A DNA stretch of 64,000 nucleotides from Pontibacter virosus. GTDB taxonomy: Bacteria > Bacteroidota > Bacteroidia > Cytophagales > Hymenobacteraceae. The position numbers were made by a program, and so were the translations under genes. Below, piece by piece: positions 17,028 to 26,490 of this stretch (within the stretch, counting starts at the first letter, position 1; every line of letters starts with the position of its first letter). The DNA is taken from positions 62,001-126,000 of the forward strand of contig NZ_QEKI01000009.1 in assembly GCF_003096355.1 (NCBI RefSeq). The letters are read 5' to 3'. Below the pieces are notes generated by a model, which saw only the letters and a list, made by a program, of their open reading frames with translations, had not been told where the DNA came from and did not search any database.

Positions 17028-18194
17028 TTAAAAGTTAAACACAATAAACTTCAGCATGATTGTCAACGGAATCACTTCTGTGGCGCAAAGGTAAGAAAAT
17101 AAATGCAAATTTATCACAGAAGTCTGCTTATTTACTGTCACAAATACACGAATAACCGTGATTACCAGTAACAATAACACTGCCATGCTCGAAACCGTGA
17201 GTACGGTATCGGGAGCTACGTGGTTGAGCGACAGGTATAGCAGCATAACCACGGGCAGAAACAGACCCAGAAACAACAGAGAACGCAGAAACTCACTGAA
17301 TTGCACCTGCACGATCTGCTCCAATCCGAAAATGTAGCCCATTACTTTCAGGAAAAGGTACTTTAGCAGGATGACCGCAAAGATCAGGAAGGTATAGAAC
17401 AGAATCTTGGTCGTAATGTCGGACTCGGACACCGGAAAAAGGCGGTTAAAGATGCGCACATGCTGCACATTGGTATGAATAGCCGCGATCAGCAGCGCCA
17501 TAGACATAGAAAAGGCGATGATAAAGAGCACACCTGACCAGGTGCTGAGCGGTTTAGCCAGGATGCCTTCATCCAGAGACCGGGTACGCCAGAAGGACTG
17601 TGCCCCAAACACTGCCTGGAAGTCGGAGGGGAACGTGGTCTTGAGCCCCCCATAAAGCAGTCCGATCAGCAGCATGAAAATAATAAAAGCATTTTGGTTG
17701 ACGTACTCGCGAAGCCGCACCGAGAAACTTCCCTGCATCGTTTCGCTGTCGGCTCGCTCTGTTTGTACCCGGTTGCGAAAGGAGCCCACATTGGGGTGCT
17801 GCGATGGATGCCATACCGACAACAGGTAGCGCCCGTTCACTGGCTTCACCCGATTGTTCCACGTGGCCAGGTCGAAGGTATAGTTGGAAGTGGAGTCTGC
17901 CGTGAAGATAAGTTGGTTGTTCAGAAAGAGGCACAGGTCCTTTTGGGCCGTAAACTCAATCACAAAAGGCTTGGCAGGCGCCATGGTCACCCACTGGTGC
18001 ACGGCACTGTAGCCGCCATGCAGGTTCGTAGCATAGGGCACCAGGTTATTGGAGCCTGCATCGTATACCTGCCAGTTGCCATTGAGGGTGTTCTTTTGCT
18101 CCAGTGGCAGCACCTGAGCCTGTAAGGGCCAGGTCAGCATGAAGAGCAGCAGCAACAACCCGAAGCTATACCTAATGCGGTTAGTGAAATACAC
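17028..18194 (-). CDS. DUF4271 domain membrane protein
   Basis: A 388-residue protein with a signal peptide (about residues 1-26, ending LQAQ), an extracytoplasmic beta-rich region of about 125 residues, then a block of about seven hydrophobic helices from residue 170 onward. The membrane block is the DUF4271 family, of unknown function, usually encoded directly before hemD in Bacteroidota. It sits 30 bp after the small conserved protein and overlaps only the rejected long form of hemD. No catalytic motif is visible. Confidence 0.82.
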   Translation of the reverse strand: MYFTNRIRYSFGLLLLLFMLTWPLQAQVLPLEQKNTLNGNWQVYDAGSNNLVPYATNLHGGYSAVHQWVTMAPAKPFVIEFTAQKDLCLFLNNQLIFTADSTSNYTFDLATWNNRVKPVNGRYLLSVWHPSQHPNVGSFRNRVQTERADSETMQGSFSVRLREYVNQNAFIIFMLLIGLLYGGLKTTFPSDFQAVFGAQSFWRTRSLDEGILAKPLSTWSGVLFIIAFSMSMALLIAAIHTNVQHVRIFNRLFPVSESDITTKILFYTFLIFAVILLKYLFLKVMGYIFGLEQIVQVQFSEFLRSLLFLGLFLPVVMLLYLSLNHVAPDTVLTVSSMAVLLLLVITVIRVFVTVNKQTSVINLHLFSYLCATEVIPLTIMLKFIVFNF

Positions 18195-18224
18195 GGTCAG
18201 GGTGAAAATTTAGGAAGCTATACC

Positions 18225-18629
18225 TTATGAATGCAATACACCCTGCATTTGCAGCATGCTGATGTCGATTAGATGCTCATCGGTGATCGAGTCGGGCACG
18301 AACACAAAGCGCTTGTCATAGATCTTACCATCGATGTAGTAGCTCACCCAGTACTCGTTGTTGAGCTTGAAAACCGACGGGTCGATCACTTCCACTTGCA
18401 CAAAACTTTTGGCCTCCACACGCTCGAACATGTGTCGCAGTACGGATGTTTTCACTTCTTCATCCTTTATAATACCATAGCCCTTAGAGGTGACAAACAC
18501 ACTGTCGAGGGCTACGCTGTTGTTGTTGATCAGGTATACGTTCCAGGTGCGCTCCTCCGGCGACTCGCCCGTGAAAGCGATCGCCACGGCCACACCCTGA
18601 ACCGGGGTGAAATCAATGTCCTTCTTCAT
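18225..18629 (-). CDS. Conserved Bacteroidota protein of unknown function
   Basis: This 134-residue soluble protein has stretches such as WNVYLINNNSVALDSVFVTS and LNNEYWVSYYIDGKIYDKRF, which I recognise as a conserved small family in this phylum; some databases label it as a phenylalanyl-tRNA synthetase subunit, but nothing in the sequence supports that. A beta-rich fold is likely. Its ATG directly abuts the lipB stop (TAAATG), a strong sign of translational coupling, and it is followed by the DUF4271 gene. Function unknown. Confidence 0.8.
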   Translation of the reverse strand: MKKDIDFTPVQGVAVAIAFTGESPEERTWNVYLINNNSVALDSVFVTSKGYGIIKDEEVKTSVLRHMFERVEAKSFVQVEVIDPSVFKLNNEYWVSYYIDGKIYDKRFVFVPDSITDEHLIDISMLQMQGVLHS

Positions 18630-19346
18630 TTAATCTTTTGTAATGCTGGCCTCGAAAAGGGTGGCCAGGTGGCCCAGAAGTTTTTCCTCTACTTCTGCCA
18701 TCGGCAATTCGCGGCCCAGCTCTTTTGCCAGCGATGTTACCTGTTTGTCGGTAATGCCGCAGGGCACGATGTTATTGAAATAGTCTAAGTCGGTGTTGAT
18801 ATTGAAGGCGAAACCGTGCATGGTCACCCAGCGGCTGCATTTCACGCCCATGGCGCATATCTTGCGTGGGTTCTTCTGCTCCACGTGGTCCAACCATACG
18901 CCGGTGAGGCCAGGTATACGGCCGGCTTCTATACCGTAGTCTTTCAAAGTCAGGATAATCGCCTCTTCCAAAAAGCGCAGGTACTTGTGTATATCCGTAA
19001 AAAAGTGATCGAGGTCCAGAATCGGGTAGCCCACGATCTGCCCCGGCCCGTGGTAAGTAATGTCGCCGCCACGGTTGATCTTGTAGAAGGTAGCACCCTT
19101 GGCCTTAAGTCCTTCTTCGTTAATCAGCAGGTTGGACTCGTGGCCGCTCTTGCCCAGGGTATAGACGTGCGGGTGCGAGCAGAAAAGCAGGTAGTTCGTT
19201 GTAACTTCCTGTGCTTCGGGAGCTGCCGTGCGGTTACGCGCCTTCATATCCAGTATACCTGTAAAGAGCTTGTCCTGATAGTCCCAGGCCTCTTTGTAAT
19301 CGATCAGCCCCAGGTGCTCAAATTGTATGGTCTTATTCTGTGACAC
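18630..19346 (-). CDS. lipB: Octanoyltransferase (lipoate biosynthesis)
   Basis: LipB transfers octanoate from acyl carrier protein to lipoyl domains, the first step of lipoate assembly. The family motifs RGGDITYHGPGQIVGYPIL, GVKCSRWVTMHGFAFN and VPCGITDKQVTSL are present, including the thioester-forming Cys. I place the start at the GTG at 19346 (MSQNKTIQFEHLG, 238 residues), preceded by AGAAGGGAG. The only upstream in-frame ATG, at 19427, lies inside the predicted promoter -7 box and so is unlikely to be translated. It is the first gene of the lipB-DUF4271-hemD unit. Confidence 0.92.
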   Translation of the reverse strand: MSQNKTIQFEHLGLIDYKEAWDYQDKLFTGILDMKARNRTAAPEAQEVTTNYLLFCSHPHVYTLGKSGHESNLLINEEGLKAKGATFYKINRGGDITYHGPGQIVGYPILDLDHFFTDIHKYLRFLEEAIILTLKDYGIEAGRIPGLTGVWLDHVEQKNPRKICAMGVKCSRWVTMHGFAFNINTDLDYFNNIVPCGITDKQVTSLAKELGRELPMAEVEEKLLGHLATLFEASITKD

Positions 19347-19424
19347 GTCTTTTCTCCCTTCTTGCAAGGTATAGCCGCAGCGCTGATCAGATGCCAGCCG
19401 AACTTCTATACCTCTAATTTTCAA

Positions 19425-19456
19425 CAAAGATACGGCCGCCCGGGGGCATACGCAAA
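19425..19456 (-). promoter_or_regulatory. Promoter of the lipB-hemD operon
   Basis: The minus strand carries TTTG (19456-19453), 20 bp, then TATCTTTG (19432-19425), a full match to the lineage consensus. The expected start is near 19418, about 70 nt before the lipB GTG. Confidence 0.75.
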
Positions 19457-19513
19457 CGGCACTGAGGCTGCCAATGTAAAACCGCCTTTCGCCATTATAA
19501 GTTTAAGTCACAT

Positions 19514-19876
19514 ATGACGACACCACTAGCACCCCATCTCTCCACCGGCGCCAACGGCGAGGACCTGGCCTGCGAACTGCTGCACCAGAAAGGTTACCGC
19601 ATTCTGCAGCGCAACCTGCGTATGGGCAAAGCCGAACTCGACATCATTGCCCACCAAAACGAGGTATTGGTGTTTGTAGAAGTGAAAACCCGAACCAACG
19701 ATAATTTCGGATACCCAGAGGAGTTTGTAAACCGCCGGAAGCAGCGCATGATCCTCAACGCGGCGGACTCCTATATCTTAAAAACAGGCTGGAAAGAAGA
19801 CATCCGCTTCGACATCATCGCCGTCACGATGAGCAACCCGCCGGAGCTGTTCCACATCGAAGACGCTTTTCATTGA
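19514..19876 (+). CDS. yraN: YraN family (UPF0102) nuclease-fold protein
   Basis: A 120-residue protein with the family pattern GANGEDLACELL, then RMGKAELDIIAHQNEVLVFVEVKTR, which holds the acidic and lysine residues (E..D..EVK) of a Holliday-junction-resolvase-like fold. The biochemical role of YraN proteins is unsettled. It is divergent from lipB, with 167 bp between the two starts. Confidence 0.9.
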   Translation: MTTPLAPHLSTGANGEDLACELLHQKGYRILQRNLRMGKAELDIIAHQNEVLVFVEVKTRTNDNFGYPEEFVNRRKQRMILNAADSYILKTGWKEDIRFDIIAVTMSNPPELFHIEDAFH

Positions 19877-19924
19877 CAAGACGACATTGCATCCGAGACA
19901 TTTCATAGTGCAGCTACTACCTAC

Positions 19925-20209
19925 TTATTTCCAGCTATACGCAGCCATGTTCGCAATTCTTCTCACAGAGTCATCAGACAAAAACGGATACTGTTCCTTT
20001 AATCTTTCTACAGCCAGATTATAAGCGTCCTCAAGCTCCAGGGACAGCCAAAACTCTGATTGGCTTGCGAAGTCGTAAATTGAGATTATCTGATTCAGTA
20101 CAGCTATACCATAGTTCAGCTCAATCTCCTGCTTCGTCTCAAATGTCCACCATGTTTTGAGATGCTTACTTATTGCCTCATCGATTCTGCTTTCGTCGGT
20201 TGTAAACAT
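19925..20209 (-). CDS. Small unknown protein, 94 residues
   Basis: A mainly helical, acidic, soluble protein with no signal peptide or membrane segment. The sequence includes HLKTWWTFETKQE and ends PFLSDDSVRRIANMAAYSWK. I do not recognise a family. It has an ATG start, a stop close to the convergent yraN end (48 bp), and no competing frame of better quality, so it is probably real. A short copy of the CTATACC word lies inside it near 20103. Confidence 0.6.
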   Translation of the reverse strand: MFTTDESRIDEAISKHLKTWWTFETKQEIELNYGIAVLNQIISIYDFASQSEFWLSLELEDAYNLAVERLKEQYPFLSDDSVRRIANMAAYSWK

Positions 20210-20275
20210 AATGTAGCCGAAGTGAACTAGTATCTAAAAATGGGAATAACTTTACGAAAGGCAGTAGGCTATATC

Positions 20276-21175
20276 TTAACGGCTCGAAGCCCGCTTGTCC
20301 AGCTTGTCTTTCTCGAAAATGAGGGACCCGTGGCGGTCGTACTGCTTCACCAGGATTGGCTCTGCCTGCGGCTCGTAAGGTGTTTTGGGGTATTGGTACT
20401 CAAACTGTCGACGGGCTCTGAAGTCGAAGTGCTTGACCCAAAGGCCCACTTTACGGCCTTTCTGGTATTGCCCCATCCACTCGAGCTGGCCATTTTCATA
20501 GAAGCGGTAGTAAGTCCCCTGCACTTCTCCATAGGCATACGGGATCACTTCTTTTATTTTCTTGGTGCCCTCGTAATACTTCACCACGGCATCGCGCAAA
20601 TAGCCTTTTTCGAAATGCTCCTTTGCCAGTAGTATGCCATCGCGGTTGTAGCGTTCCCAGCGCAGGTGTTTGGTGCCGATATAAAAGTATCCTTCTTCGA
20701 CCACCTCGCCGCCCTGCTCTTTTTTGTAAGGACCGTGCAATACCTTGTGCTGATCCGGGTTCAGTTCGCCGCGGGTTTTGTAGAGTTTGCGCCGCTTGGT
20801 GTCGTAGTAGTACTTCTCTGGGGCATAAGGGTCAGGCTGCTGAAACTCTACCAGGTAGCTGAAGGATTCGATCACCTCTCTATCGCCACGGCCTGTCTTC
20901 ACGAAACCACGGGCTACTCGGTCGCCCATGAAGTAGCGCTTGTCAGCTTTCTTCTTGCGCTTTTTAGGCTGCTTTTCCTCTACTTTATCCAGGGAGTCGC
21001 CTATTTGCACAGAGGGCTTGGCCGTGTCAGCCAATGCGATAGCTTCGGCTTTGGCGCTCTGCTTTTCAGCAGCCCGGCTCAGATTGTAGTCGCTGTTATA
21101 CGCCTGGGGCTTGCAAGCCGCAACGCCCAGCACCACAGACAAAACCAGCCAGCCAAGATAAAGCGTGTGCCTCAT
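20276..21175 (-). CDS. Lipoprotein with MORN / YwqK-type repeats
   Basis: From the ATG at 21175 the product has 299 residues and opens with a lipoprotein signal (LVLSVVLGVAAC). The C-terminal half holds repeated units such as RWERYNRDGILLAKEHFEKG, GTYYRFYENGQLEWMGQYQKG and LVKQYDRHGSLIFEKD, the MORN-like repeat of YwqK-type proteins. A basic stretch, QPKKRKKKADKR, follows the signal. An earlier in-frame ATG at 21214 would add a hydrophilic extension and spoil the signal, so 21175 is preferred. The function of this envelope protein is unknown. Confidence 0.8.
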   Translation of the reverse strand: MRHTLYLGWLVLSVVLGVAACKPQAYNSDYNLSRAAEKQSAKAEAIALADTAKPSVQIGDSLDKVEEKQPKKRKKKADKRYFMGDRVARGFVKTGRGDREVIESFSYLVEFQQPDPYAPEKYYYDTKRRKLYKTRGELNPDQHKVLHGPYKKEQGGEVVEEGYFYIGTKHLRWERYNRDGILLAKEHFEKGYLRDAVVKYYEGTKKIKEVIPYAYGEVQGTYYRFYENGQLEWMGQYQKGRKVGLWVKHFDFRARRQFEYQYPKTPYEPQAEPILVKQYDRHGSLIFEKDKLDKRASSR

Positions 21176-21259
21176 ATGTTTTCGTTCAGATAAATGCACT
21201 TCTGTTGTTTCCAAAAAGCTATACCTTGTTTAAGGTAACGTAAATATGCAGATAAATCA

Positions 21260-21291
21260 TATACCTGCCAAGTACCGATCCGGCAGGTATA
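21260..21291. repeat. Inverted pair of the TATACCTG word
   Basis: TATACCTGCC (21260-21269) and GGCAGGTATA (21282-21291) form a 10-bp inverted repeat with a 12-nt loop in the gap between the MORN lipoprotein and htpG. The arms are the genome-wide iterated word, so this is a paired copy able to form a hairpin. Confidence 0.7.
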
Positions 21292-21344
21292 GTCCCTATA
21301 ACTTTAAGCCCGGCGCCTTAGTTCACCGAATCCCCTTCAAAACG

Positions 21345-21373
21345 AAAGCGACACCCAGCCGGGTGCCGCTTTT
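21345..21373. terminator. Probable terminator after htpG
   Basis: AAAGCGACACCC and GGGTGCCGCTTT pair with one mismatch around a 4-nt loop, about 32 bp past the htpG stop. T-rich sequence on the minus-strand exit supports termination of htpG. Confidence 0.65.
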
Positions 21374-21404
21374 GTACTGTTAAGTATAATTATGAAAAGT
21401 ACTG

Positions 21405-23228
21405 TTACTCTTTGTCTATCAGGTCCACGCTGCGCTTCACAAAGGCAGTGAGAGCGGAGCCGGAAAGCATGTTCTGCGAAAGCAGGGCCAAGTCGAAAGC
21501 CTGACGGGCAATGCGCTCCTTGTTGTCGTCTTTGGCTTTGAGGATGCGCTGGTTTATGCTGTGGTTCGCGTTGATGGTCACGTTGTAAGTGTCCGGCATG
21601 TTGCCCATGAACATCATACCGCCGCCGCCAGACTTGCTCATGTCCTTCATGCGGCGCATAAATTCCGGCAGGGTAATGATCACCGGCGCATCGTCCGGGG
21701 CCATCGGTGCTACTTCCACCTGCATGTTCTGGTTGTTGATCGCCGTCTCGTAGACCTTCTTCAGGTCTTCCTTTTCGGTGTCGTTCAGCACGCTGTCCTT
21801 GGTTTCGTCTTTCTCGATCAGCTTGCCGATCGTCTCAGAGTCCACACGCTTCAGTGAGGTCTTCTCGAGCTTCTGCTCCAGCATACCGATAAAGTGGCTG
21901 TCAATGATAGAGTCGAGCTTGAGCACGTCGTAGCTGCGGTTCTGAGCGGCCTCCACGAAAGCGTGCTGCTTATCGGCGTCGGTAGTATAGAGCATCACCA
22001 GTTGGCCATTCTTGTCGGTTTGGTTTGCTTGGGTAAGCGCCTTATACTCTTCCAAGGTATGGTACTTCCCTTCGGTGTTCTGCAGCAGCACAAAGTCCTT
22101 CGCTTTTTCATAGAATTTATCGTCGCTCAGCATGCCGTACTTGATGAACACGTTGATGTCCTCCCAGTTGGTCTCGAACGTAGGTCTGTCCTTCTTGAAA
22201 ATATCGTTCAGCTTGTCAGCTACCTTTTTGGTGATATAGGTGTTGATCTTCTTCACGTTGGAGTCGGCCTGCAGGAACGAGCGGCTCACATTGAGCGGAA
22301 TGTCCGGCGAGTCGATTACCCCGTGCAGCAGCATCAGGAACTCCGGCACCACATCCTTCACCTCGTCGGTGATGAACACCTGGCGGGAGTAGAGCTGAAT
22401 CTTGTTGCGCTGGATCTCGAAGTCATTCTTAAGCTTAGGGAAGTAGAGTATACCGGTCAGGTTGAACGGATAGTCCACGTTCAGGTGAATCCAGAACAGC
22501 GGCGCCTCCGAAAACGGGTATAGTTCTTTGTAGAAGTTCTTGTAGTCTTCGTCAGTCAGTTCAGACGGCTGCTTGGTCCAGATCGGGTTCGGGTTGTTGA
22601 TGACCTCTCCCTCAAACTCCACTGGCACTGGCAGGAATTTGCAGTACTTATCGAGGATGGTACGGATGCGGGCCGTCTCCAAGAACTCTTCTGAATCGGA
22701 AGCTACATGCAGGATCACATTTGTTCCCTGATCTTCTTTATGGGCCGGCGCGATGGCAAACTCGGTGCTGCCGTCGCAGGTCCAGTGCGCGGCTTCCGTA
22801 CCTTCTTTATAAGATTTCGTGATGATCTCCACACGGTCGGCCACCATGAAGGCGGAGTAGAAGCCCAAACCGAACTGACCAATGATCTGGTTCTGCTCGC
22901 CGGCATCCTTATAGCGTTCCACGAACTCAGTCGCACCGGAGAAGGCAATTTGGTTGATGTACTTTTTAATCTCCTCGGCTGTCATACCGATGCCGTTGTC
23001 CGAAATTGAAATGGTGCGGGCCTCTTTATCTACCTTCACTACCACCTTCAGCTCGCCCAGGTCGCCTTTGTACTCGCCGATGGCGGATAGGCGCTTCATT
23101 TTCTGGGTGGCGTCCACGGCATTACTCACCAGTTCACGCAGAAAAATCTCGTGGTCAGAGTAAAGGAACTTCTTGATGATCGGGAAAATGTTTTCAGTGT
23201 GAATACTGATATTACCTCTTTCTTCCAT
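21405..23228 (-). CDS. htpG: Molecular chaperone HtpG (Hsp90)
   Basis: HtpG, 607 residues, is a cytoplasmic ATP-dependent chaperone. The N-terminal GHKL ATPase domain shows ELVSNAVDATQK (Mg2+/ATP-binding Asn), DNGIGM and GQFGLGFYSAFM (lid). The middle domain includes LYSRQVFITDE and the C-terminal dimerisation region carries FMRRMKDMSK. Length and motifs are normal. It is a single-gene unit with its own terminator. I found no convincing promoter in the bases immediately upstream. Confidence 0.97.
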   Translation of the reverse strand: MEERGNISIHTENIFPIIKKFLYSDHEIFLRELVSNAVDATQKMKRLSAIGEYKGDLGELKVVVKVDKEARTISISDNGIGMTAEEIKKYINQIAFSGATEFVERYKDAGEQNQIIGQFGLGFYSAFMVADRVEIITKSYKEGTEAAHWTCDGSTEFAIAPAHKEDQGTNVILHVASDSEEFLETARIRTILDKYCKFLPVPVEFEGEVINNPNPIWTKQPSELTDEDYKNFYKELYPFSEAPLFWIHLNVDYPFNLTGILYFPKLKNDFEIQRNKIQLYSRQVFITDEVKDVVPEFLMLLHGVIDSPDIPLNVSRSFLQADSNVKKINTYITKKVADKLNDIFKKDRPTFETNWEDINVFIKYGMLSDDKFYEKAKDFVLLQNTEGKYHTLEEYKALTQANQTDKNGQLVMLYTTDADKQHAFVEAAQNRSYDVLKLDSIIDSHFIGMLEQKLEKTSLKRVDSETIGKLIEKDETKDSVLNDTEKEDLKKVYETAINNQNMQVEVAPMAPDDAPVIITLPEFMRRMKDMSKSGGGGMMFMGNMPDTYNVTINANHSINQRILKAKDDNKERIARQAFDLALLSQNMLSGSALTAFVKRSVDLIDKE

Positions 23229-23525
23229 GTGCTGTACTTTTAAAATCTATATTTTAATAAGTGATGTCTTCGAAATCGATGCCTTTGAAAAGGTCTGTGG
23301 TCTCTCTGCCCAAGCGCTTTCAAATCCTGTTCCACAGGGAACCTCGCAGCCCAATTGTGACATGATGGCAGAAAACCAGTCTTTCATCGAAATTTCAGAT
23401 CTAGCCATGAGCTGTTTTGGCATGTTTTTGGCGCCAGCAAAAGCATAATTTAACCAGCCGTATGCTTATGCGTACATACAACATTGGTAAAAAAGTCCTA
23501 ACTTTGTTTTAAAGCCCTGCTATAG
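23229..23525. other. Intergenic region between htpG and the metal-uptake locus
   Basis: This 297-bp gap separates divergent genes. I see one -7-like element for the plus-strand locus (23499-23506). The open frame at 23227-23448 has no signal, motif or plausible neighbour and is probably not a gene. Confidence 0.5.
23499..23506 (+). promoter_or_regulatory. Candidate -7 element of the metal-uptake locus
   Basis: TAACTTTG matches TANNTTTG; the start would fall near 23513, about 13 nt before the GTG at 23526. No TTTG is found at the -33 spacing. Confidence 0.35.
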
Positions 23526-23852
23526 GTGTACCGGTTCACGACATATATCGCCCTTTTTCTGCTGCTGCTGTTCACGCGCGCCATGGTGCCGGACCAGTTG
23601 CTGTTGAGCCTGCACAGCCATGCCCACACGGAGCATAGCCACCCGGGCGACCAGAAAAAAGCGCATGTCGAGAAAAAGCATAACCACTGTCCCGTAGAGG
23701 AACTGTTTGGCGCGCCCTATCAAAGTGCTACCGCAGTCTATACCTTCAGGACGCCTGTTGCGCTCACGGGGTATGCTATACGCTATACCCACTACTCGGC
23801 TTTTGATTCATTTGCCCGCCTCACACTCCGCGGCCCGCCCGCTCTCGGCTAA
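23526..23852 (+). CDS. Small His-rich exported protein before a TonB receptor
   Basis: A 108-residue protein from a GTG start; an in-frame stop lies just upstream. It has an N-terminal hydrophobic segment (residues about 5-17), then a histidine-rich stretch (SLHSHAHTEHSHPGD) and KKHNHCPVEELFG, and ends LTLRGPPALG. The HxH clusters and the HCP motif suggest transition-metal binding in the periplasm. Small proteins of this kind often precede TonB-dependent receptors in Bacteroidota. The metal is not identified. The gene precedes the receptor by 231 bp. Confidence 0.65.
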   Translation: MYRFTTYIALFLLLLFTRAMVPDQLLLSLHSHAHTEHSHPGDQKKAHVEKKHNHCPVEELFGAPYQSATAVYTFRTPVALTGYAIRYTHYSAFDSFARLTLRGPPALG

Positions 23853-24083
23853 ACCTCTCACGCTTACTGCAGTCTTACCGTGTGTCGCCTCTCCCGACGC
23901 CTGTTACAGACTGGCCAATCAGTTTTGCATACCGACTGCCCAGATGCAGCGATAGGCAAGGCGCACTGGCGTTCATTTTATTTTGCTGGCATTATGGCTC
24001 TTCCCATACCTGTAGCTGCTTTTCGGCGAGCAGGTTAGCGAGAGGCTGTAACCCATACCTTATACCTAAATTTTGCACGGACT

Positions 24084-26432
24084 GTGTTCAGACCTAAATT
24101 CATACTAGTGCTGTTGTGGCAGCTACTCCTGATGGCCCCCATGGCAGTGGCCCAGGGGCAGCTATACCTGGACGGAGACGATCCGGAGCAGGACTGCGGC
24201 CTTACCCTCTCAGGCAAGGTGCTGGACCACGACACCCGCGAGCCGCTCATTGGCGCTACTATTTATATTGAAGAGCTGCAGCGGGGCACTATGTCCGATG
24301 AATACGGCAACTACCACTTTCATCATTTGTGCCGTGGCAGCTACACCCTCAAGGTTACCTACATTGGCTATGTCGCGGAGCGGCCTGTGCTTCGAATAAG
24401 CACCTCTACGGTTCGAAACCTCACCTTGCACACCGATGCGCGCCAACTCAAGCAGGTTGTGATTACAGGTGGGCGCCTACAGGAGCAGGCGCAGGCGATA
24501 GAAACGCTTCAAGGGCGTGAACTGGAGGAAACCCGTGGCCTCTCGCTAGGCGAGTCGTTGAAAAAACTGACGGGGGTAAGCTCTGTGCAAACGGGGCCCA
24601 CCGTCTCCAAGCCTGTGATACACGGCCTGTTCGGCAACCGCGTAGTGATCATGAACAACGGTGTGCGGCATGAGTCGCAGCAGTGGGGGAACGAACACGC
24701 CCCGGAAATTGACCCGCTGAATGCCCAGCAGATGCGGGTAATCAAGGGAGCGGCAGGGGTACGCTACGGCTCCGACGCTATCGGGGGAATCGTGCTGGTG
24801 GAGCCTAGTGCGCTACCAGATTCTGCCGGTATAAACGGAGAGGTCACCCTGATCGGAAGCACCAACAACCGTATGGGCACGGTGGCGGCCATGGCAGAAG
24901 GTAAGTTGCGGCAGTTGCCGCTGAGCTGGCGCCTGCATACCTCGGCAAAAAAAGCGGGCAGCGCCCAGGCACCTGCCTACAATCTGAACAACACAGGCTT
25001 TGAGGAGCAGAACATGGCCGCTATGCTGGGGTACAAGCAGCAGCGCTTTGGGGCGGAGCTATACTATAGCTACTTCCACACTAAGTTGGGCTTTTTGTCG
25101 TCGGCGCACATCGGTAACCTAACGGATCTGGCAAACGCCATCGGGCGGGAGCGGCCGGAGGAGACGGGCAGCTTTACGTATACCATCGCCCGCCCTTACC
25201 AGGATGTGTCCCACCACCTGCTCAAGGCCAAAGCTTTTTACCAGACAGGCGAGGCAGGTGAGTTGCAGTTCACTTACGGGCTGCAGCAGAACGTGCGGCA
25301 GGAGTACGACAGACACCGCAACACCGGAGACCGTCCGCAGCTGGACCTGGACCTGCAGACGCACACCACTGAACTGGTATGGGAGCACAAACCGGTTGCC
25401 AATCTTTCCGGGAGCATGGGGGCCACCACCATCTGGCAAAACAACTCTTACGCTGCCAACACCAGGCCTTTGCTGCCTTACTTCATCAATACCACCATCG
25501 GTGCTTTTGTTTCGGAGAAATGGCGAAAGGACAACCTGCAGTTGGAGGCGGGCATACGCTACGACAATAAAGCGCTCGACATCAAGCGGTGGAACCGCAC
25601 GGAGGGCGTGTTGCGCCCATCCTATACCTTCCACAACTTTTCCGGCAGCTTTGGCGCCCTGTACGACTTGGGCTACCATGTTACCTTGAGCGCCAATGTG
25701 GGCTATGCCTCCCGAGCACCGCACGCTTATGAGTTGTTTGCCAATGGATTACACAACAGTGCGGCCTCTTTTGAGCGTGGCAACCCTGAGCTGGTTTCGG
25801 AAGATGCCGTGAACACGGTAGCTACCCTGAACTACCATTCTAACCTCCGGCTAAACGGAGAGCTTAGTCTCTATTACAACACCATCAACAATTACATTTA
25901 CCTGCAGCTGGCACCAGACTATGCGCTGGGTATAGGTGGCGCCTACCTGCAGGCCGACTACATGCAGGCCGATGCCCGGTTCTGGGGGGCGGATCTGAAC
26001 TTCGACTACGCTCTAACCAACCGGCTGACGCTGAACAACAAAACGTCGCTGGTATATGCCAAGAACAGGGAGACAGGCAGTTACCTGCCCTTCATTACGC
26101 CTGGCCGCACCGACAACACCCTCCGCTACAGCTTCGAGAACAAGAGCGCTTCCAGGCTCTCTGACAACTACCTGGCGCTCGGAGGGCTATACGTAGGCCG
26201 CCAGAATCGTTCTGATGCGCAGTCTGACCCTGTGTTAGCGGCACCCGATGCTTACTTTCTGCTGCATGCCGAGGCGGGCACCAACCTGCAGTTCGGAAAG
26301 CAACAGGTAGAGCTAGGTATAGTGGGCAGCAACCTGCTCAACACCAGCTACCGCGATTACCAGAACCGTCTCCGGTACTTTGCCGATGAGATGGGCCGCA
26401 TGATCATGTTCCGCATCAAGGTCCCGCTGTAG
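24084..26432 (+). CDS. TonB-dependent outer-membrane receptor
   Basis: A 782-residue receptor from a GTG start, with a signal peptide of about 23 residues (ending AVA before QGQLY). A carboxypeptidase-regulatory-like domain follows (LSGKVLDHDTREPLIGATIY to about residue 115), then the plug (VVITGGRLQE and VIHGLFGNRVVIMNNGVRHE) and a 22-strand type barrel ending in an aromatic-rich strand (MIMFRIKVPL). The plug stretch QQWGNEHAPEIDP resembles ZnuD-like metal receptors. With the His-rich protein upstream and two lipoproteins downstream, metal (zinc or copper) uptake is a reasonable inference. Substrate not proven. Confidence 0.88.
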   Translation: MFRPKFILVLLWQLLLMAPMAVAQGQLYLDGDDPEQDCGLTLSGKVLDHDTREPLIGATIYIEELQRGTMSDEYGNYHFHHLCRGSYTLKVTYIGYVAERPVLRISTSTVRNLTLHTDARQLKQVVITGGRLQEQAQAIETLQGRELEETRGLSLGESLKKLTGVSSVQTGPTVSKPVIHGLFGNRVVIMNNGVRHESQQWGNEHAPEIDPLNAQQMRVIKGAAGVRYGSDAIGGIVLVEPSALPDSAGINGEVTLIGSTNNRMGTVAAMAEGKLRQLPLSWRLHTSAKKAGSAQAPAYNLNNTGFEEQNMAAMLGYKQQRFGAELYYSYFHTKLGFLSSAHIGNLTDLANAIGRERPEETGSFTYTIARPYQDVSHHLLKAKAFYQTGEAGELQFTYGLQQNVRQEYDRHRNTGDRPQLDLDLQTHTTELVWEHKPVANLSGSMGATTIWQNNSYAANTRPLLPYFINTTIGAFVSEKWRKDNLQLEAGIRYDNKALDIKRWNRTEGVLRPSYTFHNFSGSFGALYDLGYHVTLSANVGYASRAPHAYELFANGLHNSAASFERGNPELVSEDAVNTVATLNYHSNLRLNGELSLYYNTINNYIYLQLAPDYALGIGGAYLQADYMQADARFWGADLNFDYALTNRLTLNNKTSLVYAKNRETGSYLPFITPGRTDNTLRYSFENKSASRLSDNYLALGGLYVGRQNRSDAQSDPVLAAPDAYFLLHAEAGTNLQFGKQQVELGIVGSNLLNTSYRDYQNRLRYFADEMGRMIMFRIKVPL

Positions 26433-26490
26433 ACACCTTTATTTTTAGAGATTCAATTAATTAAAACTAAAACAAAACAGTTTATTTATC

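Noticed and set aside
17028..17044. hemD extended to overlap the DUF4271 gene
   Set aside because: The 26 extra residues are cysteine/asparagine-rich and do not fit the family; the ATG at 16966 gives a normal start.
23227..23448. 73-codon plus-strand frame after the htpG start
   Set aside because: It overlaps the htpG start, is of low-complexity origin, and has no promoter or motif.
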